Positions 23,134-35,984 of a stretch of 64,000 bases of DNA are shown piece after piece. The DNA is taken from contig NC_053040.3 in NCBI RefSeq assembly GCF_002575655.3, positions 460,026,780 through 460,090,779 of the forward strand, in the 5' to 3' direction. The position numbers were made by a program, and so were the translations under genes. Source of the DNA: Aegilops tauschii subsp. strangulata (taxonomy: Eukaryota > Streptophyta > Magnoliopsida > Poales > Poaceae). Every line of letters starts with the position of its first letter. The first letter of the stretch is position 1. The notes beneath the pieces are model-generated. The model was not told the origin of the DNA and ran no database searches. It was given only the letters and a program-made list of their open reading frames with translations.

Positions 23134-26100
23134 ACAAAACCTTCTGGTTGCATCATATACAACTCTTCTTTTAATAAATCCATTAAGGAATGCATTTTTT
23201 ACATCCATTTGCCAGATTTCATAAAATGTGGCAATTGCTAACATGATTCGGAGAGACTTTTAAGCATCAAAACAAGTGACAAAACCTCATCGTAGTCAAC
23301 ACCTTGAACTTGTCGAAAATATTTTTGCGACAGTTCGAGCTTTGTAGATAGTAACACTACTATCAGCGTCCGTCTTCCTCTTGAAGATCCATTTATTCTC
23401 TATTGCTTGCCGATAATCGGGCAAGTCAACCAAAGTCCTTACTTTGTTCTCATACATGGATCCCATCTCAGATTTCATGGCCTCAAGCCATTTTGCGGAA
23501 TCTGGGCTCATCATCGCTTCCTCATAGTTCGTAGGTTCGTCATGGTCAAGTAACATGATTTCCAGAACAGGATTATCGTACCACTTTGGTGCGGAACGTA
23601 TTATGGTTGTCCTACAAGGTTCGGTAGTGACTTGATATAAAGTTTCATGATCATCATCATTAACTTCCTCACTAATCGGTGTAGGCATCACTGGAACTGA
23701 TTTCTGTGATGAACTACTTTCCAATTTGGGAGAAGGTACAATTACCTTATCAAGTTCTACTTTCCTCCCACTCACTACTTTCGAGAGAAACTCCTTCTCT
23801 AGAAAGGATCCATTCTTAGCAACGAATATCTTACCTTCGGATCTGTGATAGAAGGTGTACCCAACAGTTACTTTTGGGTATCCTATGAAGACGCACTTCT
23901 CCGACTTGGGTTTGAGCTTATCAAGATGAAACTTTTTCACATAAGCATCGCAACCCCAAACTTTAAGAAACGACAGCTTAGGTTTCTTGCTAAACCACAG
24001 TTCATACGGTGTCGTCTCAATGGATTTAGATGATGCCCTTTTTAACATGAATGCAGCTATCTCTAATGCATAACCCCAAAACGATAGTGGTAAATTGGTA
24101 AAAGACATCATAGATTGCACTATATCCAATAAAGTACGGTTATGACGTTCGGACACACCATTATGTTGTGGTGTTCCAGGTGGCATGAATTTGTGAAACT
24201 ATTCCACATTGTTTTAATTGAAGACCAAACTCGTAAATCAAATATTCGTCTCCGCGATCAGATCGTAGAAACTTTATTTTCTTGTTACGATGATTTTCCA
24301 CTTCACTCTGAAATTCTTTGAACTTTTCAAATGTTTCGGACTTATGTTTCATCAAGTAGATATACCCATATCTGCTCAAATCATTTGTGAACGTCAGAAA
24401 ATAATGATACCTGCCGCGAGCCTCAACACTCATCGGATTGCATACATCAGTATGTATTATTTCCAATAAGTCAGTTGCTCGCTCCATTGTTCCAGAGAAC
24501 GGAGTCTTAGTCATCTTGCCCATGAGGCATGGTTCGCAAGCATCAAGTGATTCCAAAAGCCCATCAGCATGGAGTTTCTTCATGCGCTTTACACCAATAT
24601 GACCTAAACGGCAGTGCCACAAATATGTTGCACTATCATTATCAACTTTGCATCTTTTGGCATCAATATTATGAATATGTGTATCACTACGATCGAGATC
24701 CAACAAACTATTTTCATTGGGTGTATGACCATCAAAGGTTTTATTCATGTAAACAGAACAACAATTATTCTCTGACTTTAAATGAATAACCGTATTGCAA
24801 TAAACATGATCAAATCATATTCATGCTCAACGCAAACACCAAATAACATTTATTTAGGTTCAACACTAATCCCAAAAGTATAGGGAGTGTGCGATGATGA
24901 TCATATCAATCTTGGAACCACTTCCAACACACATCGTAACTTCACCCTTAATTAGTCTCTGTTCATTCTGCAACTCCCGTTTTGAGTTACTACTCTTAGC
25001 AACTGAACTAGTATCAAATACCGAGGGGTTGCTATAAACACTAGTAAAGTACACATCAATAACATGTATATCAAATATAGCTTTGTTCACTTTTCCATCC
25101 TTCTTATTCACCAAGTATCTAGGGTAGTTCCACTTCTAGTGACCATTTCCTTTGCAGTAGAAGCACTCTGTTTTAGGCTTAGGTCCAGACTTGACCTTCT
25201 TCACTTGAGCAGCAACTTGCTTGCCGTTCTTCTTGAAGTTCCCCTTCTTGCCCTTTTCTTGAAACTAGTGGTCTTGTTAACCATCAACACTTGATGCTCT
25301 TTCTTGATTTCTACCTTCGTCGATTTCAGCATCGCGAAGAGCTCGGGAATTACTTTCGTCATCCCTTGCATATTACAGTTCATCACGAAGTTCTAGCAAC
25401 TTGGTGATAGTAACTTGAGAACTTTGTCAATTACTATCTTATCTGGAAGATTAACTCCCACTTGATTCAAGTAATTGTAGTACCCAGACAATCTGAGCAC
25501 ATGCTCACTGGTTGAGCTATTCTCCTCCATCTTGTAGGCAAAGTACTGTCAGAGGTCTCATACCTCTCGACACGGGCATGAGTATGAAATACCAATTTCA
25601 ACTCTTGGAACATCTTATATGCTCTGTGGCGTTCAAAACATTTCTGAGGTCCCGGTTCTAAGTCGTAAAGCATGGTGCACTTAAACTATTAAGCATTCAT
25701 CATACCGAGCTTTGTCAAACGTTCATAACGTCTACATCTGGTCCTGCAATGGGTCTGTCACCTAGCGGTGCATCAAGGACATAATTCTTCTATGCAGCAA
25801 TGAGGATAATCCTCAGATCACGGACCAAGTCCACATCATTGCTACTATCATCTTTCAACTTATTTTTCTCTAGGAACATATCAAAAATAAACGGGGAGCT
25901 TCATCGCGAGCTATTGATCTACAACATAGTTATGCAAATACTATCAGGACTAAGTTCATGATAAATTAAAGTTCAATTAATCATATTACTTAAGAACTCC
26001 CACTTAGATAGACATCCCTCTAATCATGTAAGTGATCACATGATCCATATCAACTAAACCATGTCCGATCATCACGTGAGATGGGGTAGTTTTCAATGGT

Positions 26101-26860
26101 GAACATCACTATGTTGATCATATCTACTATATGATTCACGCTTGACCTTTCGGTCTCAGTGTTCCGAGGCCATATCTGCATATGCTAGGCTCGTCAAGTT
26201 TAACCCGAGTATTCTGCGTGTGCAAAACTGTCTTGCACCCGTTGTATGTGAACGTAGAGCTTATCACACCCGATCATCACGTGGTGTCTCGGCACGACGA
26301 ACTTTCGCAGCGGTGCATACTCAGGGAGAACACTTATACCTTGAAATTTAGTGAGAGATCGTCTTATAATGATACCATCGATCTAAGCAAAATAAGATGC
26401 ATAAAAGATAAACATCACATGCAATCAATATAAGTGATATGATATGGCCATCATCATCTTGTGCCTTTGATCTCCATCTCCAAAGCACCGTCATGATCAC
26501 CATCGTCACCGGCGCGACACCTTGATCTCCATCGTAGCATCGTTGTCGTCTCGCCAACTATTGCTTCTACGACTATCGCTACCGCTTAGTGATAAAGTAA
26601 AGCAATTACATGGCGATTGCATTTCATACAATAAAGCGACAACCATATGGCTCCTGCCAGTTGCCGATAACTTCGTTACAAAACATGATCATCTCATACA
26701 AAATTTAGCATCATGTCTTGACCATATCACATCATAGCATGCCCTGCAAAAACAAGTTAGACGTCCTCTACTTTGTTGTTGCAAGTTTTACGTGGCTGCT
26801 ACGGGCGGAGCAAGAAACGTTCTTACCTACGCATCAAAACCACAACGATATTTCGTCAAG
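23134..26860 (-). pseudogene. gag-pol polyprotein, degenerate (copia)
   Basis: Recognisable pieces: zinc knuckle at about 25139-25175 reading CFYCKGNGH followed by a stop codon and loss of the last cysteine; protease region (VFDTSSVAKSSNSKREL) at about 25020-24890; GAG-pre-integrase (YLWHCRLGHIGVKRMKKL) and integrase core (IHTDVCNPM, FLRSDRGDEY, PQHNGVSERHNRTLLD, the D,D,E signature) at 24748-24130; a frameshift at 24161-24186; reverse transcriptase start with QMDVKNAFLNG at about 23200. Multiple stops in gag (25200-26700). It is a dead copy. Confidence 0.82.
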
Positions 26861-27112
26861 TATCTGATGTTTTAACCTTCACAAGGACCGGGCGTAGCCA
26901 CACTCGAATCAACTAAATTGGAGAAACTGACACCTGTGTGCGAAGCACGTCGGTAGAACCAGTCTCGCGTAAGCGTACGCGTAATGTCGGTCCAGGCCGC
27001 TTCATCCAACAATACCGCCGAATGAAAGTATGACATGCTGGTAAGCAGTATGACTAGTATCGCCCACAACTCACTTGTGTTCTACTCGTGCATATAACAT
27101 CAACGCATAAAC

Positions 27113-27127
27113 CTGGCTCTGATACCA
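27113..27127 (-). other. Primer binding site, tRNA-Met type (copia)
   Basis: On the minus strand TGGTATCAGAGCCAG lies directly inside the LTR end at 27129. It matches the initiator tRNA-Met primer site used by most plant copia elements. Confidence 0.85.
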
Positions 27128-27128
27128 C

Positions 27129-28865
27129 TGTTGGGTAACGTAGTAATTTCAAAAAAAATCCTACGCACACGCAAGATCATGGTGATGCATATCAACGAGA
27201 GGGGAGAGTGTCGTCCACGTACCCTCGTAGACCGTAAGCGGAAGCGTTACGACAACGCGGTTGATGTAGTCGTACGTCTTCACGATCGACCGATCCTAGT
27301 ACCGAACGTACGGCACCTCCGCGATTAGCACACGTTCAGCTCGGTGACGTCCCACGAACTCACGATCCAGTAGAGCTTCGAGGGAGAGTTCCGTCAGCAC
27401 GACGGCGTGATGATGGTGATGATGAAGCTACCGGTGCAGGGCTTCGCCTAAGCACCGCTACGATATGACCGAGGTGGATTATGGTGGAGGGGGGCACCGC
27501 ACACGCCTAAGAGATCAATGATCAACTTGTGTGTCTATGGGGTGCCCCCTCCCTTGTATATAAAGGAGTGGAGGAGGGGGAGGAGGCCGGCCTCCTAGGT
27601 GCGCCCCAAGGGGAGTCCTACTCCCACCGGGAGTAGGATTCCACCCCTTCCATGAGTAGGAGTAGGAGGGAAGGAAGGAGGAGAGAGGAGGAAGAAAAAG
27701 GGGGGCGCCCCCCCCCACTTCCTTGTCCAATTCGTACTAGAGGGGGAAGGGGCGCCGGCCTGCCCTGGCCGCCCCTTCCTCTCTCCACCAAGGCCCATGA
27801 GGCCCATTACACTCCCCGGGGGTTCCGCTAACCCCCCGGTACTCCGGTATTCGTCCAAACTCACTCGGAACCCTTCCAAAGTCCAAACATAGTCATCCAA
27901 TATATCGATCTTTATGTCTTGACCATTTCGAGACTCCTCGTCATGTCCGTGATCATATCCGGGACTCCGAACTACCTTCGGTACATCAAAACACATAAAC
28001 TCATATTACCGATCGTCATCGAACGTTAAGCATGCGGACCCTACGGGTTTGAGAACTATGTAGACATGACCGAGACACGTCTCCGGTCAATAACCAATAG
28101 CGGAACCTGGATGCTCATATTGGCTCCCACATATTCTACGAAGATCTTTATCGGTCAAACCGCATAACAACATACGTTGTTCCCTTTGTCATCGGTATGT
28201 TACTTGCCCGAGATTCGATCGTCGGTATCTCAATACCTAGTTCAATCTCGTTACCGGCAAGTCTCTTTACTCGTTCCGTAATGCATCATTCCGCAACTAA
28301 CTCATTAGTCACAATGCTTGCAAGGCTTATAGTGATGTGCATTACCGACAGGGCCCAGAGATACCTCTCTAATACATGTAGTGACAAATCCTAATCTCGA
28401 TCTATGCCAACTCAACAAACACCATCGGAGACACCTGTAGAGCATCTTTATAATCACCCAGTTATGTTGTGACGTTTGATAGCACACAAAGTGTTCCTCC
28501 GGTATTCGGGAGTTGCATAATCTCATAGTCATAGGAACATGTATAAGTCATGAAGAGCAATAGCAACATACTAAATGATCAAGTGCTAAGCTAACGGAAT
28601 GGGTCAAGTCAATCACATCATTCTCCAATGATGTGATCCCGTTAATCAAATGACAACTCATGTCTATGGTTAGGAAACATAACCATCTTTGATTCAACGA
28701 GCTAGTCAAGTAGAGGCATACTAGTGACATTCTGTTTGTCTATGTATTCACACATGTACTATGTTTCTAGTTAATACAATTCTAGCATGAATAATAAACA
28801 TTTATCATGATATAAGGAAATATAAATAACAACTTTATTATTGCCTCTAGGGCATATTTCCTTCA
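27129..28865 (-). repeat. 5' LTR of Angela-like copia element
   Basis: Begins TGTTGGGTAACGTAG and ends GGCATATTTCCTTCA on the + strand, 1737 bp, close to the usual 1.7-1.8 kb of Angela/BARE/WIS LTRs. Minus-strand TATA-like TATATAAAGG lies near 27555-27564. Confidence 0.9.
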
Positions 28866-29971
28866 CCCGCAAGCATCCGCAACTACGAGAAAGTATTAAG
28901 AATAAATTCTAACCATGGCATTAAACTCTAGGATCCAATCGGTCCCTTACGGAATAGTGCATAAACTGGGGTTTAAGTTTCTGTCACTCTCGCAACCCAC
29001 AATCTATTTACTACTCCACAATGGATTCCCTTAGGCCCAAATATGGTGAAGTGTCATTTAGTCGATGTTCACATGACACCACTAAGGAAATCACAACATA
29101 CATACTATCAAAATATCGAACACATATCAAGTTCACATGATTACTTGCAACATGATTTCTCCCGTGACCTCAAGAACAAAAGTAACTACTCACAAATAAT
29201 CAACATGATCATGATAAGAGGGGTATTAATATGCATAATGGATCTGAACATATAATCTTCCACCAAATAAACCATATAGTAATCAACTACAAGATGTAAT
29301 CAACACTACTAGTCACCCCCTAGCACCAATCTATGGTTTCGGTAACAAGATTGAATACAAGAGATGAACTAGGGTTTGAGATGAGATGGTGCTAGTGAAG
29401 ATGTTGATGGAGATTGCCCTCCCCAAGATGGGAGAGTTGTTGGTGATGATGATGACGATTATTTCCCCCTCCGGGAGGGAAGTTCCCCCGGCAGAATCGC
29501 TCCACCGGAGGGCAAAAGTGCTCCTGCCCAAGTTCCGCCTCGAGACGGCGGCGCTCCATCCCGAAAGTCTTCCCCTTATTTTTTCTAGGTCAAAATGACT
29601 TATATACCAGAAGATGGGCACCGGAGGTGGGCCGAGGCGGCCACAACCCACCAGGGCGCGCCAGGGGGGCCTGGCGCGCCCAGGTGGGTTGTGCCCACCT
29701 GGTGGCCCCCCCTGGTGTTTATTGGCTCCAGTATTTCTTAAATATTCCATAAAAAGTCCTCGTGGAGTTTCAGCTCATTTGGAGTTGTGCAGAATAGGTT
29801 GCCTGACGTAGCTTTTTCAGGTCCAAATTTCCAGCTGCTAGAATTCTCCCTCTTGATGTGTACCTTGCAAATTATGAGAGAAAAGGCATTAGAATTACTC
29901 CAAAAAGCATTATTAAGGATAAAAGCATTGTAAATAACAGTAAGAAAACATGATGCAAAATGGACGTATCA
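28866..29971 (-). repeat. Truncated LTR of a TGATACG gypsy element, minus orientation
   Basis: Ends GGACGTATCA at 29971, the complement of the TGATACGTC start of this LTR class, and is cut at 28866 by the Angela-like LTR. No polypurine tract follows 29971, so it is a 5' LTR whose internal region was lost. It has a minus-strand TATA-like TATATAAG at 29599-29606 and a GC-rich inverted repeat at 29631-29705. Confidence 0.7.
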
Positions 29972-32012
29972 GTGATATGTGTGAATCTTGGAGCGTCTTT
30001 TGTGTATATTTTTCATTTTTCTTCTATGCACCATGCTGGTATGAGATAGTCCATGGTTGATTTATAGAATGCTCATTGCACTTCACTTATATCTTTTGGC
30101 TTTATAGAATGCTTCATGTGCTTCACTTATATCATTTGAAGTTTGGATTGCCTGTTTCTCTTCACATAGAAAACCGTTATTTGAAGAATGCTCTTTTGCT
30201 TCACTTATATTTGTTAGAGCATGGTCTTTTGTTGAAAGAATTAAACTCTCATGCTTCACTTATATCTATTTAGAGATTCAAAAGGAATTGGTCAACTGCA
30301 TGGTTAGTCATAAAATCCTAGATAAAACTGGTGGATCACTGAATATGATATGTTTGATTCCTTGCAATAGTTTTGCGACATAGAGATGATAATATGTGGG
30401 AGATACTAGTAAATGGTTGTGTTTAGTAGGAATATTGGTGTTAAGGTTTGTGATTCCCGAAGCATGCACGTATAATCTGTCGTTATGCTATGAAGTTGGA
30501 GCATGATTTATTATTGATTGTCTTCCTTATGAGTGGCGGTCAGGGACGAGTGATGGTCTTTTCCTACCAATCTACCCCCCTAGGGGCATGCGTAGTAGTA
30601 CTTTGCTTCGAGGGCTAATAAATTTTTGCAATAAGTATATGAGTTCTTTATGACTAATGAGAGTCCATGGATTATACGCACTCTTACCTTTTCCGCAATT
30701 TGCTAGCCTCTATAGTACCGTGCATTGCCCTTTCTCACATCGAGAGTCGGTGCAAACTTCGTCGGTGCATTCCAAACTCCGTGATATGATACGCTCTATC
30801 ACACATGAGCCTTATTATATCTTCCTCAAAACAGCCACCATACCTACCTATTATGGCTTTTCCATGGCCATTCCGAGATATATTGCCATGCAACTTCCAC
30901 CGCTTCCGTTTTGATGACTTGAGCATTCATTGTCATATTGCTTTGCATGATCATATAGCTGACATAGTAGTTGTGGTTCAGCCACCGTTCATCATTTTTT
31001 ATACATGTTACGCTAGATCATTGCACCTCCTGGTACATTGCCAGAGGCATTCATATAGAGTCATACTTAGTCATAGGTATCGAGTTGTAGTTTTTATTTC
31101 TTTTGAGTTATAAGTAAATAGAAGTGTGATGATCATCATTATTCATTTTTAGAGCAGTGCCCCAGTGAGGAAAGGATGACGAAGACTATGATTCCCCCAT
31201 AAGTCGGGACGAGACTCCGGACAATGAGAGAAAAAGAAAAGGAAATAAAGAAATAAAAAGAAAAAGAAAAAATAAATAAACAAAGAGAGAAGGGGCATTG
31301 TTAGTATCCTTTACCATACTTGTGCTTCAAAGTATCACCATGTTTTTCATATGGAGAGTCTCCTATTTAGTCACTTTCATATACTAGTGGGAATTTTTCA
31401 TTATAGGATTAGATGCACACCCACTTAGTTGTCATTTTGAGCTTTCATACACTTATAGCTTTTAGTGCATTCGTTGCATGGCAATCCCTACTCCTCACAT
31501 TGATATCGATTGATGGGCATCTCCATAGCCCGTTGGTTAGCCGCGTTGATGTGAGGCTTTCTTACTTTTTTGTCTTCTATATATTTACCCCTTTCATCAT
31601 ACTCTATTCCACCCGTAGTGCTATATCCAAGGCTTGCACTCATGTATTGCGTGAGGGTTGAAAAAGCTGAAGCGCGTTAAAAAGTATGAACCAATTGCTC
31701 GGCTTGTCATCAAGGTTGTGCATGATAAATACTTTGTGTTAAGAAGACAGAGCATGACAAGACTATATGATTTTGTAGGGATAGCTTTATTTAGTGTTGA
31801 TATTTTGAAAGACATGATTGTTTGTTGGGATGCCTGAGTATTGATGTCTTTATGTCAAATTATAGACTATTGCTTTGAATCACTTATGTCTTAATATTCA
31901 TGTCATGATTAGATATATGATCAAGTTTATGTTAGGCAGCATTCCACATCAAAAATTATCTTTTTTATCATTTACCTACTCGAGGATGAGCAGGAATTAA
32001 GCTTGGGGATGC
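29972..32012 (+). mobile_element. 3' internal region of a TGATACG gypsy element, plus orientation
   Basis: A 2-kb AT-rich, non-coding stretch that leads to a polypurine tract (TTAAGCTTGGGGATGC, 31997-32012) and an LTR at 32013, so it is the 3' part of a plus-strand element. It includes an A-rich purine run at 31220-31290. The composition and words resemble the 3' internal part of a very common Triticeae gypsy family (Fatima-like, from memory). No pol sequence remains and no gene is supported. Confidence 0.7.
31997..32012 (+). other. Polypurine tract of the plus-strand gypsy element
   Basis: TTAAGCTTGGGGATGC abuts the TGATACGTC start of the LTR at 32013 and mirrors the tract of element 2. It marks the LTR on its right as the 3' LTR. 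Confidence 0.75.
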
Positions 32013-33517
32013 TGATACGTCTCCGTTGTATCTATAATTTTTGATTGTTTCATGCCAATATTATACAACTTTTATATACTTTTGGCAATTTTTTATGTGA
32101 TTTATTGGACTAACCTATTGATCCAGTGCCCAGTGCCAGTTCCTGTTTTTTTGCATGTTTTTTGTATCGCAGAAAATCCATATCAAACGAAGTCCAAAAG
32201 CAATAAAATTTTACGGAGAATTATTTTGGAATATATGTGATTTTTGGGAGTTGGAATCAACCGCAAACGGAGGCCCACACATCCCACAAGACACCAGCGC
32301 GCGCCAGAGGCCCCTGACGCGTGGTGGTGGGTTGTGCCCTCCTCGAACGTCGGTTGGAGCTCTACTTCGGGCGCAAAGAAGCTTATATCCGGAAAAAAAC
32401 CGTGTTAAAATCTCAGCGCAATCGGAGTTACGGATCTCCAGGAATATAAGAAATGGTTTTCGGCCAGATCTGAAGGACGCAAAACAGAAGAGAACAGAGA
32501 GGGAGATCCAATCTCGGAGGGGCTCCCGCCCCTCCGCCGCCATGGAGACCAAGGACCAGAGGAGGAACTCTCCTCCCATCTAGGGGGAGTCCAAGGAAGA
32601 AGAAGAAGGGGGGGCTCTCTCTCCCTCGCTTCTGGTGGCGCCGGAGTGCCACCGGGGCAACGATCGGGACAGCGATCTACATCAACAATCTTGCTACCAT
32701 CAACACCAACTCTCTCCCCCTCTATGCAGCGGTGTAACACCTCTTCTCCCTGCTGTAATCTCTACTTAAACATGGTGCTCAACTCCATATATTATTTCCC
32801 AATGATCTATGGTTATCCTATGATGTTTGAGTAGATCCGTTTTGTCCTGTGGGTTAATCGTGATCTTGGTTGGTATGATTGAATATTTTATTTATGGTGT
32901 TGTCCTACGGTGCCCTCCGTTCTCGCGCAAACGTGAGGGGCCCCCGATGTAGGGTGTTGCAATATGTTCATGGTTCGCTTATGGTGGGTTGCGAGAGTGA
33001 CAGAAGATTAAACCCGAGTAAGTGGGGTATGACGTATGGGAGTAAAGAGGACTTGATACTTAATGCTATGGTTGGGTTTCATGACCTTAATGATCTTTAG
33101 TAGTTGTGGATGCTTGCTAGAGATCCAATCATAAGTGCATATGATCCAAGTAGAGAAAGCATGTTAGCTCATGCCTCTTCCTCATATAAAATTGCAAGAA
33201 TGATTACCGGTATTTGTTATCGATTGCCTAGGGACAAATAACTTTCTTGTTGACACAAACCCTTTTTCTAAACACCTAACTTTTATTATCTTGCAAAGTA
33301 CTTCTAGTTTTATTCTTGCAAAGTAGTTCTAGCATCACTCCTACAAACTAGTTTCATACTTGCTTTCGGTAAAGCAGACGTCAAGTGTGCGTAGAGTTGT
33401 ATCGGTGGTCGATAGAACTTTAGGAAATATTTGTTCTACCTTTAGCTCCTCGTTGGGTTCGACACTCTTATTTATCGAAAAAGGCTACAAACAATCCCCT
33501 ATACTTGTGGGTTATCA
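32013..33517 (+). repeat. 3' LTR of a TGATACG gypsy element
   Basis: Begins TGATACGTCTCCGTTG and ends CTTGTGGGTTATCA, 1505 bp. It shares the termini, and little else, with the LTRs of elements 1 and 2, so it is a related but distinct family. A TATA-like CTTATATCCGG lies near 32380, preceded by a GC-rich inverted-repeat block at about 32290-32345. Confidence 0.85.
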
Positions 33518-33965
33518 CGGCTCCCTGAAGATGGAATAAAGGTCTCCCCGCCTAGACCCTGTTCCGGCGGTGCATCTAGCACCGTTGATGGGCGTGTGGA
33601 GGTGTGTCTCCGACGGATCTATCTTTGATGGATTTGCTCGGATCTCGTCGTTGTTCGTCTATGTTCGTGTGTATTCGAGTTGGATCCTTCTGATCTACGT
33701 TATTCTTCATCTGCGATAGTTGCTGTTCTGGTGCGCTGGTCCTACGAGGCCTTAGCATGACGACTTCCCGACTGTCTACTACAACAACTTGTGCCCGACT
33801 CCGGCGATGGAGGGACGATGACGGCGGCGCGCCTTCGGCTCGCTTCAGTGCTTGTAGTCGTCGCTAGGTGGTCCACGGATCTAGATGTAATTTTTATTAT
33901 TCCTGGTATTCGTTGTACTGCCATGACTGAAAATGAATAGATCGGAAATATTCTCTTAAAAAAAA
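33518..33965 (+). mobile_element. 3' end of a non-LTR retroelement (LINE-like), tentative
   Basis: The sequence GAAGATGGAATAAAGGTC through to TGAATAGATCGGAAA and a short A-run is a recurrent Triticeae repeat. A diverged copy of its first part lies at 59560-59670. The A-rich 3' end suggests a retroposed tail. No reverse transcriptase is present, so class assignment is uncertain. Confidence 0.4.
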
Positions 33966-34336
33966 TTATTTTACCGAAAGAGAGATACGCTGTTCCGCAG
34001 GGAGACTCTCAAGCTGTTATTTGAAAGGTAGGCGCATATTTTAGTCTTCATAGCCGATAGCGTGATACCACACGGGCGAATAAAGCGAAGACAAAATCAA
34101 GCAAAGAATCACCAGTCGGCCCACGGCTGTCAGCGACACAATAAAGAATGCAACATGTGCATCATTCATTAAAAGTCGCATAGCGTAGCGTAGGAGCACG
34201 AACCTCCTCAACTCGCCCCACACGAAAGCCCACAAAGCCGAAACTCTCTCTCGAGCAGCCCAAAAAAACAAGTCACACGTCCAGATCCCCCAAGTCCACC
34301 CATCCGAGATCCCAAATCCATCCGCCCGACCAAGCC
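33966..34336 (+). promoter_or_regulatory. Upstream region of ENT gene
   Basis: Between the retroposed tail and the ATG. It has several TGGGCT/AGCCCA motifs (near 34227 and 34257) of the site-II type often found in promoters of plant housekeeping genes. No clear TATA box is visible close to the start. The leader is C-rich. Confidence 0.35.
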
Positions 34337-35984
34337 ATGGCCGGCGGCGACGAGGAGGCCACGACGGCGCTGCTGCCGCCGCCGGCGGGGTCGGCGGAGG
34401 CGGAGCGCCCTCCCCCACCGCCGGCCGACCGGCTCGGGGTCGGCTACCTCATCTTCTTCACGCTCGGCGCCGGGTTCCTGCTCCCCTGGAACGCCTACAT
34501 CACCGCCGTCGACTACTTCTCCTACCTCTACCCGGGCGCGCCCGTCGACCGCGTCTTCTCCGTCTCCTACATGCTCTCCTGCCTCCTCCCGCTGCTCCTC
34601 ATCGTGCTCGTCTTCCCCAAGTCCAGCGCGCCGGCCCGCATCAACACCGGGCTCACCCTCTTCACGCTCGCGCTCCTCGTCGTGCCCGTCATGGACGCCG
34701 TCTACGTCAGGGGCACGCCGCGCCTCTACGGCGCCTTCGACGTCACCGTCGCCGCCACCGTCATGTGCGGCGTCGCCGACGCGCTCGTGCAGGGCGGGGT
34801 CATCGGCTTCGCCGGGGAGCTCCCCGAGCGCTACATGCAGGCTGTCGTCGCCGGAACCGCCGCTTCAGGTAGTACCTCTGTTTCTCTTGGCACGTTTGTT
34901 CTGCCCAGTCGTGTTCTGTTCTTCTCTGAATTATTGCCCCTAGAAACTGGTCTGGGCGTTCGTTCAGAAATCAGCCACCAGATTGACAAATCGAGCTGAC
35001 AAGAGTAAAAAGTTTGAGAGTAGGAACTGAGAATGCAACAGGTACTATAAAACCTGTTAGAACCACCAATAAGCGATTTCAAATTTCAATGGAGCATAGG
35101 TTGTGCTGTGCTGACTTTGGAACTCGGTAGCACCTGACGAATCTACTTATTTGATAGTACATTCTTTCTGAAAATGTAGGACGCATATAGGATTTATGCG
35201 AGTGATGGGTTGATGCTAATGCTAAATGCATCGTCTTCTTCATGATTTGTGTTCCACAGGTGTACTTGTCTCAGCACTTCGAGTGATCACAAAAGCGAGC
35301 TTCCCTCAGGACCCCAATGGGCTAAGGCAAAGCGCAATCCTGTACTTCATGGTTGGCATGGTGGTCATGATCATCTGCATAGTGTGCTACAACGTGGCGC
35401 GCAGGCTTCCCGTCGTGGTGTACTACAAGAACATCAAGCAGAGGGCTCAGAAGGCGGAGGTGGGCGGCGGCATGACGGGGCCTGCGTGGAGGTCGACCCT
35501 GTGGAGCATCGTCGGGAGAGTGAAGTGGTACGGGATCGGAGTCGTTCTCATCTACGCGGTCACCCTCTCCATATTCCCGGGGTTCATCACGGAGGACGTG
35601 CACTCAGAGGCGCTCAAGGACTGGTACCCCATCATGCTCATCAGCGCCTACAACGTGTTTGATCTCATCGGCAAGTGCCTGCCAGCCATCTACCTCCTGC
35701 AGAACTCCAATGTAGCCGTTGCCGGTTCGTTCGCGAGGCTCCTGTTCTATCCTCTCTTCTATGGCTGCCTGCACGGACCCAGCTACTTCCGCACCGAGCT
35801 CCCGGTCACCGTGCTGACCTGCCTTCTCGGGCTCACCAACGGGTACCTGACCTCTGTGCTCATGATCCTCGCGCCCAAGGCCGTGCCCATACACCACTCC
35901 GAGACCGCAGGGATCGTCATAGTGCTGTTCCTTGTGGTTGGGCTGGTCCTCGGTTCGTTTGTCGCTTGGTTTTGGGTCATCTGA
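34337..35984 (+). CDS. ENT: Equilibrative nucleoside transporter (ENT family)
   Basis: Integral membrane carrier that moves nucleosides across the plasma membrane; plant members often act as proton-coupled importers. Two exons: 34337-34868 and 35260-35984, joined through a split glycine codon (GT donor at 34869, AG acceptor ending at 35259). The product is 418 aa, the usual ENT length. It shows a short Pro-rich N terminus, LLPWNAYITAVDYF in the first membrane helix (PWN at 50-52), RLLFYPLFYGC (337-347) and LGLTNGYLTSVLM (367-379), all ENT signatures, plus about 11 hydrophobic segments and a long hydrophilic loop at about 228-260. Exon 1 is strongly GC-rich with mostly C/G third positions, typical of grass 5' exons. 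The subfamily number cannot be assigned from sequence alone. Confidence 0.93.

Larger units (their letters stand above)
23134..28865 (-). mobile_element. Truncated Ty1/copia retrotransposon, Angela/BARE-like
   Basis: Minus-strand order: 5' LTR (28865-27129), tRNA-Met primer site (27127-27113), decayed gag and zinc knuckle (about 26860-25130), protease (about 25110-24880), integrase (24748-about 23700) and the start of reverse transcriptase, which stops at about 23134 soon after the DVKNAFLNG motif. The remaining reverse transcriptase, RNase H and 3' LTR are absent. The order integrase before reverse transcriptase is diagnostic of copia. The LTR beginning TGAAGGAAATATGCCCTAG is of Angela type. 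Confidence 0.88.

Noticed and set aside
34041..34418. Antisense frame overlapping the ENT start
   Set aside because: It is the reverse of the GC-rich ENT first exon and has no homology signal.
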